This document shows positions 18,056 to 25,029 of a stretch of DNA of 64,000 nucleotides, in pieces. The notes below the pieces were generated by a model, which worked only from the letters and a program-made list of their open reading frames with translations, was not told where the DNA came from and made no database searches. The DNA is from Ignavibacteria bacterium (GTDB taxonomy: Bacteria > Bacteroidota > Ignavibacteria > Kapaibacteriales > UBA4661). Position 1 is the stretch's first letter. The number at the start of each line of letters is the position of its first letter. The position numbers were made by a program, and so were the translations under genes. The DNA lies in contig CANHDJ010000005.1 in the NCBI GenBank assembly GCA_947459425.1, positions 1 through 64,000 on the forward strand, written 5' to 3'.

Positions 18056-19063
18056 TTACAAGCGAACATTCAACGACACGCGGTGGACATCGCCCGGCAT
18101 ACCCAACGCCATCAGCGCATAATCAATCGAAAATTTTTCGAGAACGACACCAACCCCACCCGAAAAACCCGCCAAACGTGGTTGCGCATCCGCCGCAATC
18201 TCGCGTCGGCGCTGATTGTCGTAACCAAGACGCACCCGCACCGCGCTGCCAAAATAAAACTCCCCACCAATCGCAAAATTGAGAAAACGGTCGGTAAAAA
18301 CGGGAACATTGTCGGCAAGCCGCGTCAGCGTAAGATTCAGCAAGAGTGGGAGTCCTCGCAGACGATGATTGACACCCAAGCGTACATCCAGAGGCAGTGC
18401 TTCCTGTGCGCCTTTCACCGTTGCGACCTGCACCCCGGCATTCAATACGGAAAGTCCGATATTCGTATTTGCCTTCGGAATTCGATAGAGCATTCCTGCG
18501 TCCACCGCCACAGCGCCTGCCGATACGTTATCCAGCCTATTGTTCACATATTTTACGGCAACGCCATAGAACCAATTAGAATCCAGTTCGTTTGCATAGC
18601 CGAGCGAAATCGCTATATCGCCTCCACCAAAAGAAGCGCCAGAGACCGTGCCATTGCGGTCGAGGCGCTGAAATGAGCCATAATTCACATAATTCACCCC
18701 CAACGCAACCGAGCCTTTTGCGGCTGGGGAGCTAGACTGTACGCCAAGTGTTTGGAGCGATGTGTTATAAACAACAAAGCCCGAATTGATGTCCTGCACG
18801 TGCTTGAAGAATGTTACACTCAGTTGGTTGTCCTCTGCCGAAGCAATTCCGGCGGGATTGTAGAAGAGCGAAACGGGGTCGTCGTGGATAGCCACAAACG
18901 AACCAGCAAGAGCAGCAGCACGGGCGCTGGCATCATTGCGCAAAAACGAGTATAAACCACGTTGGGCAAACAGAGAGGAACCAAAGCATCCCCAAAAACA
19001 AACGGCAAGCAGCACCAAAACGAACTTCTCGCCATTGCGAGAAAATATGCGGGTATTCAACAT
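18056..19063 (-). CDS. PorV/PorQ-family outer-membrane beta-barrel protein
   Basis: A 335-residue outer-membrane protein with a signal peptide ending SSLFAQ. The mature N-terminus, YSFLRNDASARAAALAGSFVA followed by DDPVSLFYNPAGIA, matches the PorV/PorQ (FadL-like, UPF0164) family, whose members support type IX secretion. The rest alternates as beta strands and ends VSLNVRL. The best resemblance may be to PorQ, but PorQ, PorV and paralogs cannot be separated by eye. Two T9SS-sorted proteins occur in the same window, consistent with a T9SS in this organism. ATG 19063 is preferred to an upstream TTG. Confidence 0.8.
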   Translation of the reverse strand: MLNTRIFSRNGEKFVLVLLAVCFWGCFGSSLFAQRGLYSFLRNDASARAAALAGSFVAIHDDPVSLFYNPAGIASAEDNQLSVTFFKHVQDINSGFVVYNTSLQTLGVQSSSPAAKGSVALGVNYVNYGSFQRLDRNGTVSGASFGGGDIAISLGYANELDSNWFYGVAVKYVNNRLDNVSAGAVAVDAGMLYRIPKANTNIGLSVLNAGVQVATVKGAQEALPLDVRLGVNHRLRGLPLLLNLTLTRLADNVPVFTDRFLNFAIGGEFYFGSAVRVRLGYDNQRRREIAADAQPRLAGFSGGVGVVLEKFSIDYALMALGMPGDVHRVSLNVRL

Positions 19064-19223
19064 GAAACCATCCAAAATAATGGAACATTGAGAGATTACG
19101 GAGCAGAATGAGCGTAGAGAAAACGCACAATGTGCTGAGAATCAAGGGTGCATAGACGAAAAGGGAAATGTGATACGAGAATTGTAGGCTCAAGAAGCAT
19201 GAAATCTAACGACGAAGGCAGTA

Positions 19224-20207
19224 TTACTGCGCTTTACGAATATTCGTTGCAAAGGTAGTTTTTCCTTCACTATCAAGAAACTCAATGTACAGACGCGATT
19301 GCGTAACGGCAATATAATGAAATCCGCCGTTAGTAGCGGCAAAAATTGTGTTCGTGCCGTAGCCCGTATCTCGCCCGCTACCGCCGCCGCCAGAGATAAG
19401 GCAATAAAAACGGTCTTCTGGCGCTTTCAAATATTGCAGATCGTGGTCGTGTCCATTCACATACAAATCCACGGTAAACTCGTCCAGAAGCGGCTTAATG
19501 TTCTCAATCATATAATCTTGGTCGCCGTAGCCGCCGTGTGAACGAATCATATGATGCCCGACGACAATTTTCCATCGTGCCTTGGAAACGCTCAATTCGC
19601 CCCGCAACCACGTATTCTGCTTGCGTGTGAAGGCAGTGTCCTTGCGGTTAAGTGGGTCGGTGTCAATCGCAATAATATCCAGCGTCGTTCCGTCTTTTGC
19701 CATTGTGCCGAAACGATAGTAACGGTCGGGCATATTCCAACGTGGATTTTTCTGATGATAATCTATTTGCGCTTGAAAACTGCCCCGGTGGTCGTGGTTG
19801 CCCAAAACCACATACCAAGGCAGCATGAGTTCTGCACATGAATAAATATCCTCAAATTTTGTTTTCCATTGCGGGTCGTCCACCGATGCAACGCCACTGT
19901 TGTAGATATTATCGCCTGTGCTGAGAATAAACATGGGCTTTTCTTTACCAGCTTTAGCGCACATCTGCTCTGCAATGCGCTTTTGCAGCGATGCCCCTGT
20001 TCCCCAATCACCAACAACCAAGAGTCGCACGGCTGAGGAGTCGACAAAGGTTTCAGTTTGAAATGGCGGGACAGGCTTTGCGTTGGCGACGGTTTTCGGT
20101 GCGCTTGAGAGCGACGAAAGCATCATTGGCAGTTTAACATTGCAAGCCGTTATCGACAGGAGAACCGCCCAAAGAAGGAAAAACGCCAAAAGACGATAAT
20201 AGTGCAT
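19224..20207 (-). CDS. Purple acid phosphatase-like metallophosphoesterase (lipoprotein)
   Basis: A 327-residue exported metallophosphoesterase resembling tartrate-resistant acid phosphatase (type 5). All five metal-binding blocks are present: GDWGTGA, GDNIYNSG, VLGNHDHRG, VVGHHMIRSHGG and VNGHDHDLQ. The N-terminus is a lipoprotein signal (LLSITAC), so the enzyme is probably anchored to a periplasmic or surface membrane. It likely hydrolyses phosphomonoesters. ATG 20207 places the signal peptide at the start; the reading frame stays open to 20297 but would overlap the upstream lipoprotein gene. It is probably co-transcribed with that gene. Confidence 0.9.
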   Translation of the reverse strand: MHYYRLLAFFLLWAVLLSITACNVKLPMMLSSLSSAPKTVANAKPVPPFQTETFVDSSAVRLLVVGDWGTGASLQKRIAEQMCAKAGKEKPMFILSTGDNIYNSGVASVDDPQWKTKFEDIYSCAELMLPWYVVLGNHDHRGSFQAQIDYHQKNPRWNMPDRYYRFGTMAKDGTTLDIIAIDTDPLNRKDTAFTRKQNTWLRGELSVSKARWKIVVGHHMIRSHGGYGDQDYMIENIKPLLDEFTVDLYVNGHDHDLQYLKAPEDRFYCLISGGGGSGRDTGYGTNTIFAATNGGFHYIAVTQSRLYIEFLDSEGKTTFATNIRKAQ

Positions 20208-20262
20208 TCGTGCCGTGAAGAGTTGATAAGAAAGACGAGGAATAGCCCCAAGAAGCGTATGA

Positions 20263-20619
20263 TTACTGATACCGAACCAAACGCCCACGAAGAACACGGA
20301 TAATCATTTCCGGTCCCGGCGGCGAGGCAAAACGAGCATCAGCTTCACCAATAATCACCGCATTTGCGCCACGCAGCCGCGATTCGTAGATCAGTTGCTG
20401 CTCCATCGCTGGTGTAATCACGGATTCAGTTGTTTCGAGCAGAATTTCACCCATAAACACATACTTCGCTGCGACAATATCTTTTTCCGCATAGACAACA
20501 TCAAGGGTCGGAGTAGGCGGATACATCCTGCCAACGTGATGCAAACGCACGACGGCGCATCCTGTCAGCAAAACAGCCACCACGACAAGTGTTAATGAGG
20601 TTTTGAAAAATCTTTGCAT
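20263..20619 (-). CDS. Small hypothetical lipoprotein
   Basis: A 118-residue lipoprotein with signal peptide MQRFFKTSLTLVVVAVLLTGC and lipobox LTGC. The mature part has an alpha/beta character with IYESRLRGANAVIIGEADAR, similar in style to the YbjQ-like or DUF4156-like lipoproteins in which a GANAV strand precedes a variable loop. No catalytic residues are apparent. It lies 55 bp upstream of the phosphatase gene and downstream of the C25 peptidase gene on the same strand. Confidence 0.75.
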   Translation of the reverse strand: MQRFFKTSLTLVVVAVLLTGCAVVRLHHVGRMYPPTPTLDVVYAEKDIVAAKYVFMGEILLETTESVITPAMEQQLIYESRLRGANAVIIGEADARFASPPGPEMIIRVLRGRLVRYQ

Positions 20620-20664
20620 TGCGCTGCTGGGAAAATATCAGGTAAATACGCTATCGGAAATCAT

Positions 20665-22179
20665 TTATCGGCTAACAGTGAGCATAATGTTTTGTTGCTG
20701 CTCCCCAGCGAAAAGCCGACACGAGTACATACCCGTTGGGAGGGCATCGGTAATGATGTTCAAGGATTGATCGCCCGCACCTTGCGTTTCACGAAGACTC
20801 ATTACCGTTTGTCCGAGAAGATTGACAACATCAAGGCGAATATCACTTGCCGATAAAAGCCTGTACTGGAGCGTTGTTTGAGCCGATGCAGGGTTTGGAG
20901 AAATAGTCATTGTGCCTTGCAGAGCGCTTGGTGGTGGGGCGTTCACGGATGTTGCAAGACGGGAAAAAGGAACAAGTGCAGGATCGCCGAGAAGTGCAAT
21001 CCGGCGTACGATGTCGTCCTGCGGCGGCATTCCAACAGTGTACATCTCACTTTTTGCATTGAGAATTGCCGTGCCGACATCAATGCTCTTGGTGAAAATC
21101 TCCCGAAAGTACAAACGGATAAAGAAGCCATTATCGAGATAAGTGGAATACCCCGATGAAGCAATAGTCAAGGCAGCACCGCCGTTATCCAGAAGCATCA
21201 TCGCCTCGACAATAGACGGTTTGCGGGGCGCGTCATAATTCTGGCTGCATCCGAGCGTAACCATCATAAATGGCTTGCCATTGCGAGCGAGGTTATTCCC
21301 AACATCATCCGTTGTTAAAATGCTATACTTTGACCATACTTCCGGCGCTCCATGCCCATAATACATGACTATTGGCTTATTATCGCTCATCGCATTTGTC
21401 ACTTGTCGCCGGGCGTTGGGCTGTGTTGCAATAGTTTGATAATTGACAACATTCATATTCATCGGCTTTTTGACACTATATCGCAGAAAATTATCCAAGA
21501 GAAAAACTTGACTATCAAAAACTTCATTGTCTTCGGCATCTAAAATAACCGTTGCGCGAGTACTGAGGTCGAATCCCAAGCTATTACCACTCTCCTCAAA
21601 AAGCCGTGTTTTTGCCAGTACTCGACGAATTTCCGCCGACGTGCGCCCGGGAATACGCCCAATAGCCGCTTGTGGTCGAGTGGTAAACTCTTGACGATAC
21701 TTATTAACGACATACCATTCATCCATCGGGATAGAATCTTCATGAAAGATAAAGGGCGGCCGCGTGAAAAGATCAATCCCAACTTTAACGCGGTAGGCGG
21801 GCAGAAGATTCGTGCTACCAACAAGCATCACGCGACTTGGTGCGGGTTTTGACCAAAACTGGAGTGTATAGCCAATGAACGTCCGAATAGCTTCGGCTTG
21901 CGACTGCGGCAAATTTTTTGTGGAATCGCCAAATTCACGGTTAATGTCTTCGATGGTAACAATGCGTGTTCGCAGTGCCGGATGGGTTGCCGTTGTTCGA
22001 GAGCGCCATTCTGCGTGTGCCTGAAGGTCACTGGCAAATTGCGAGGGGGTAATAATGAGGTAGTCAACGCGGCTGTCGGTGCGCAAAAGCGACTCCGACG
22101 AGGTGATAAGTTGGGAGTAAGCAAAAACAGGAAAACAAACGAAGCCAATAATGGTGATGATGGACATCAAATGCCGCAT
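20665..22179 (-). CDS. Gingipain-like C25 cysteine peptidase with T9SS sorting domain
   Basis: A 504-residue secreted protein. A signal peptide (to about residue 22) is followed by a peptidase C25 domain with catalytic His276 (MYYGHGAPEVW) and Cys311 (VTLGCSQNYDAPRKPSIVEAMML). The domain ends with the conserved RIALLGDPAL block. The last ~80 residues (from TMTISPNPASAQTTLQYRLL to the end) form a type A T9SS sorting domain, so the protein is exported and attached to or released from the cell surface. It is much shorter than gingipains and lacks haemagglutinin domains. It may alternatively be a T9SS-linked peptidase of the PorU type, but PorU is much larger. Confidence 0.88.
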   Translation of the reverse strand: MRHLMSIITIIGFVCFPVFAYSQLITSSESLLRTDSRVDYLIITPSQFASDLQAHAEWRSRTTATHPALRTRIVTIEDINREFGDSTKNLPQSQAEAIRTFIGYTLQFWSKPAPSRVMLVGSTNLLPAYRVKVGIDLFTRPPFIFHEDSIPMDEWYVVNKYRQEFTTRPQAAIGRIPGRTSAEIRRVLAKTRLFEESGNSLGFDLSTRATVILDAEDNEVFDSQVFLLDNFLRYSVKKPMNMNVVNYQTIATQPNARRQVTNAMSDNKPIVMYYGHGAPEVWSKYSILTTDDVGNNLARNGKPFMMVTLGCSQNYDAPRKPSIVEAMMLLDNGGAALTIASSGYSTYLDNGFFIRLYFREIFTKSIDVGTAILNAKSEMYTVGMPPQDDIVRRIALLGDPALVPFSRLATSVNAPPPSALQGTMTISPNPASAQTTLQYRLLSASDIRLDVVNLLGQTVMSLRETQGAGDQSLNIITDALPTGMYSCRLFAGEQQQNIMLTVSR

Positions 22180-22409
22180 ACATATTCAATAAAAATGGGA
22201 ACAAATTTCTTGTAGAGACAGCAAATTTACGGAAAAAAATCCTGACTCCAGCACAAGAAAGAGAGAATTTTTTGGGACGCTTTCAGAATATTGGATAAAG
22301 AGAGAAATCAAAAAAAGCCGTAAATTAGTGTTCTTACTGTCTTGCAATGCCTCAACCATATTTTACAAGGGCGAAACCGTCGCCCTTGAGTTTTAAGGAA
22401 AACAACATT

Positions 22410-22577
22410 ATGAATGGCATATCCTATCTTGTTGACGACCAAGGACAACGTTCAGCCGTTGTCATAGACCTTGCCGTTCACGGTGAGATATGGGAAGATT
22501 TTTACGATGCTCTCACCGCAAAAGAGCGTCAGCATGAGCCGTTAGAATCATTAGAAGATGTTCTCAAGGAATTGTAA
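22410..22577 (+). CDS. Antitoxin-like small protein, no toxin adjacent
   Basis: A 55-residue acidic protein starting MNGISYLVDDQGQRSAVVID. It resembles the short antitoxins common in Cyanobacteria and Chlorobi, with a YLVDDQGQRSAVVIDL strand, a WEDFYDAL helix and an ESLEDVLKEL tail that would wrap a RelE/ParE-type toxin. AAGGAA precedes ATG 22410 and an upstream in-frame ATG at 22347 adds unrelated residues. No toxin gene follows; the next gene is the methyltransferase 59 bp downstream. The call rests on remembered pattern similarity. Confidence 0.6.
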   Translation: MNGISYLVDDQGQRSAVVIDLAVHGEIWEDFYDALTAKERQHEPLESLEDVLKEL

Positions 22578-22636
22578 CAGCCGGATGTGGAGAAATGATG
22601 GAATAATCGTTCACCGAAGAGAAAAACTGACCGCTC

Positions 22637-23572
22637 ATGAAGCACACACCGCTAACACAATCACCCAACAACCGTACTCTCACACTCTCCGAGCTAGAAC
22701 GTCAGCAATTACGCGGCTCTCTGACCACATTGTCCGCTTCTGCACAGGTTGACGAGGTGCTGGGAAAAATTTTCCATCAGACTTGCCAAACTGCGCTTAC
22801 ACACTTGCCTTCAGCCTTTGTTGATGTGCTTATCCTCGACCCGCCCTATAATCTGACCAAATCTTTCAATGGCGAAACGTTTCGTGCCAAAAACAGCACG
22901 GATTACGCTGCATGGATGGATTCGTGGCTTCAACCAATGATACGGCTTTTGAAACCGACCGCAAGTGTGTATATTTGTGGTGATTGGAACTCGTCGGCAA
23001 GTATCGTTGCTGTTGCAGAAAAATATTTGTACATTCGCAACCGCATTACGTGGGAACGTGAGAAGGGACGCGCTGCAAAAGCAAATTGGAAAAATTGTTC
23101 GGAAGATATTTGGTTCTGCACGGTGTCGAAAAGCTACACCTTCAACCCAGATTCCGTGAGCCTCAGAAGGCGCGTCCTTGCTCCTTACCGCGAGAATGGT
23201 GTGCCGAAAGATTGGCAGGAAAATGGCAACGGCAACTTCCGCGACACCGCACCCTCGAATCTTTGGACAGACCTCAGCGTTCCGTTTTGGTCAATGCCCG
23301 AAAATACCCGACATCCCACGCAAAAGCCGGAAAAACTTATTGCAAAACTGCTCTTGGCAAGCAGTAATGCGGGCGATGTCGTACTCGACCCCTTTGCCGG
23401 CTCTGGCACAACGGCAGTCGTAGCGAAAAAACTGGGACGGCAATTTTTGGCAATAGAGCAGGAGGAAGAATACTGCCTCCTTGCGCTCAAGCGTCTGGAA
23501 TTGGCTTCGGAAAACGCTTCAATTCAGGGATATGAAGATGGCGTGTTTTGGGAGCGCAATACGAAACGATAA
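22637..23572 (+). CDS. Site-specific DNA methyltransferase (N4/N6, beta class)
   Basis: A 311-residue DNA amino-methyltransferase. Motif IV DPPYN comes first (VLILDPPYNLT), followed by the RHPTQKPEKL segment and the SAM-binding motif I at the C-terminal side (VVLDPFAGSGTTAVVAKKLG). This order defines the beta class. It modifies adenine-N6 or cytosine-N4 at an unknown site. No restriction endonuclease gene is adjacent, so it is an orphan methyltransferase unless its partner lies elsewhere. It is flanked by two antitoxin-like genes on the same strand. Confidence 0.92.
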   Translation: MKHTPLTQSPNNRTLTLSELERQQLRGSLTTLSASAQVDEVLGKIFHQTCQTALTHLPSAFVDVLILDPPYNLTKSFNGETFRAKNSTDYAAWMDSWLQPMIRLLKPTASVYICGDWNSSASIVAVAEKYLYIRNRITWEREKGRAAKANWKNCSEDIWFCTVSKSYTFNPDSVSLRRRVLAPYRENGVPKDWQENGNGNFRDTAPSNLWTDLSVPFWSMPENTRHPTQKPEKLIAKLLLASSNAGDVVLDPFAGSGTTAVVAKKLGRQFLAIEQEEEYCLLALKRLELASENASIQGYEDGVFWERNTKR

Positions 23573-23613
23573 ATATTCTGAAAAAACGGCTTCATTTTTT
23601 ACTGCAAACAGCT

Positions 23614-23856
23614 ATGCAATTCATCATTAGCGATTATATCAATGCGGCAATGGCAGCCGCACATTTTGACAAACTTGACGACGGTAGCTTTGCAGGGCGC
23701 ATACCATCATGTGCAGGAGTCATTGCATTTGGCTCATCGCTGCGCGAATGTGAGCGCGAATTACATTCTACGCTCGAAGACTGGTTGTTGCTAGGGTTCA
23801 GACTTTCTCATTCCTTGCCAGCTATTGAAGGGATAGCGCTAAGTTTTGCAGCTTGA
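23614..23856 (+). CDS. HicB-like protein, no HicA adjacent
   Basis: An 80-residue protein with the HicB-type partial RNase H fold: a SDYINAAMAAAHFDKLDDG strand, then GSFAGRIPSCAGVIAFGSSLRECERELHSTLEDWLLLGF. The C-terminus is short and lacks the helix-turn-helix or RHH DNA-binding domain of longer HicB antitoxins. No HicA-like gene (about 60-80 residues with an SGSH motif) is found on either side, so this is an orphan. ATG 23614 is preferred; upstream in-frame residues overlap the methyltransferase gene. Confidence 0.7.
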   Translation: MQFIISDYINAAMAAAHFDKLDDGSFAGRIPSCAGVIAFGSSLRECERELHSTLEDWLLLGFRLSHSLPAIEGIALSFAA

Positions 23857-23898
23857 TTTTTTGTACGCCATTATTCCTACGTCATTCTTTCTTAATTT

Positions 23899-24903
23899 AT
23901 GGAACTTTCTCCCAACGATGTGAACGAACACGACAACGATCATAACGAGCAGTCACAACCGACATCGCAGCGCACTGACGCTGCCAGCGAGAATCTGCCG
24001 CGTCCCGACTTCCTTGCGCTCACGCGCCGTGAGCAGATGAACGCTGTCGAAGTGCTGCTCTTTGCCTCCGAAGAGCCGCTTTCTGCTTTGGCGCTCTACG
24101 ATATTCTCGTATTCGGCGAGGATTCGGAGAAAAAAAATGCCAACAAAAGCACAAAAAATGGTACGATACAGCACGAACCAATGAATGGCAAAACAAGCAA
24201 CGGCACAAGTAACGAGGCATTGTCCGATATATCCACAACCGAACCCAATAGCGAAATACTCAAAATTGCCTATTTGCAAGCGCAGCCGCCGGACGGCTTT
24301 ATTGATGCGGATTCGCTGGAAGAGAGTTTTGCGTTTGATGACGACAATTCCGCCAAAACCGCCAAGCCGGACTCCTTGATTATGAGATTGATTGACGATT
24401 TGAACGAGGAATTAGAGGCAACAGGGCGAGTATTCCGCGTGATTGAGGTTGCCCGCGAAGGCGCGAAGGGCTTCCAATTTGCCACCAAGACCGAACATGG
24501 TGAGCTTCTGGCGCGTCTGGTCAAAGCAAAGTCGAAGAAACGGCTTTCCAAAGCGGGTTTGGAGACGTTGGCAATTATTGCATACCGCCAGCCTGTCTCG
24601 AAGCCGGAATTGGAGGTTATTCGCGGTGTAAGCTCGCATGAGATTATGAACCGCCTTTTGGAAAAAAATCTGATTACAATTGTTGGGCGAAGCGAATCCG
24701 TCGGCAAGCCGCTTCTCTACGGCACAACCGATGAGTTTTTACGTCTTTTTGGGCTACACAGCATCGCTGATTTGCCCAAACCCCGCGAACTCGAAGAACT
24801 GATGGCAGAACGTGCCGATATTCTGGAGACCGCACAAAATCTTCTGCCAAATAACGACACACCAGAAGAATCCTCAATCAGTCAGCCACCAACCAACAAC
24901 TGA
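23899..24903 (+). CDS. scpB: Segregation and condensation protein B, with a large insertion
   Basis: A 334-residue ScpB, part of the SMC-ScpAB complex that compacts and segregates chromosomes. The family N-terminus is NAVEVLLFASEEPLSALALYD; the C-terminal winged helix has LSKAGLETLAIIAYRQPVSKPELEVIRGV and PLLYGTTDEFLRLFGL. Between the halves of the first winged helix (about residues 75-140) is a low-complexity insertion rich in Asn, Thr, Lys and acidic residues, absent from typical ScpB (about 180-200 residues). scpB upstream of an RluB-type gene is a widespread arrangement; scpA is not in this window. Confidence 0.92.
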   Translation: MELSPNDVNEHDNDHNEQSQPTSQRTDAASENLPRPDFLALTRREQMNAVEVLLFASEEPLSALALYDILVFGEDSEKKNANKSTKNGTIQHEPMNGKTSNGTSNEALSDISTTEPNSEILKIAYLQAQPPDGFIDADSLEESFAFDDDNSAKTAKPDSLIMRLIDDLNEELEATGRVFRVIEVAREGAKGFQFATKTEHGELLARLVKAKSKKRLSKAGLETLAIIAYRQPVSKPELEVIRGVSSHEIMNRLLEKNLITIVGRSESVGKPLLYGTTDEFLRLFGLHSIADLPKPRELEELMAERADILETAQNLLPNNDTPEESSISQPPTNN

Positions 24904-25029
24904 ACAACAACCGAACAACGTGGTGAGAGCGGGCTTTCGTAACGCTTGCCGTCTTTTTCTTCTCACGCAAATTTTTCTCACGCATTGGCACTTTTTCTCA
25001 AAGAGCCTTTTTATTGAAAGCAAGCATTT

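Noticed and set aside
22335-22430. Possible second start for the antitoxin-like gene at 22347
   Set aside because: The extra residues are unrelated to the family and the ribosome site lies before ATG 22410.
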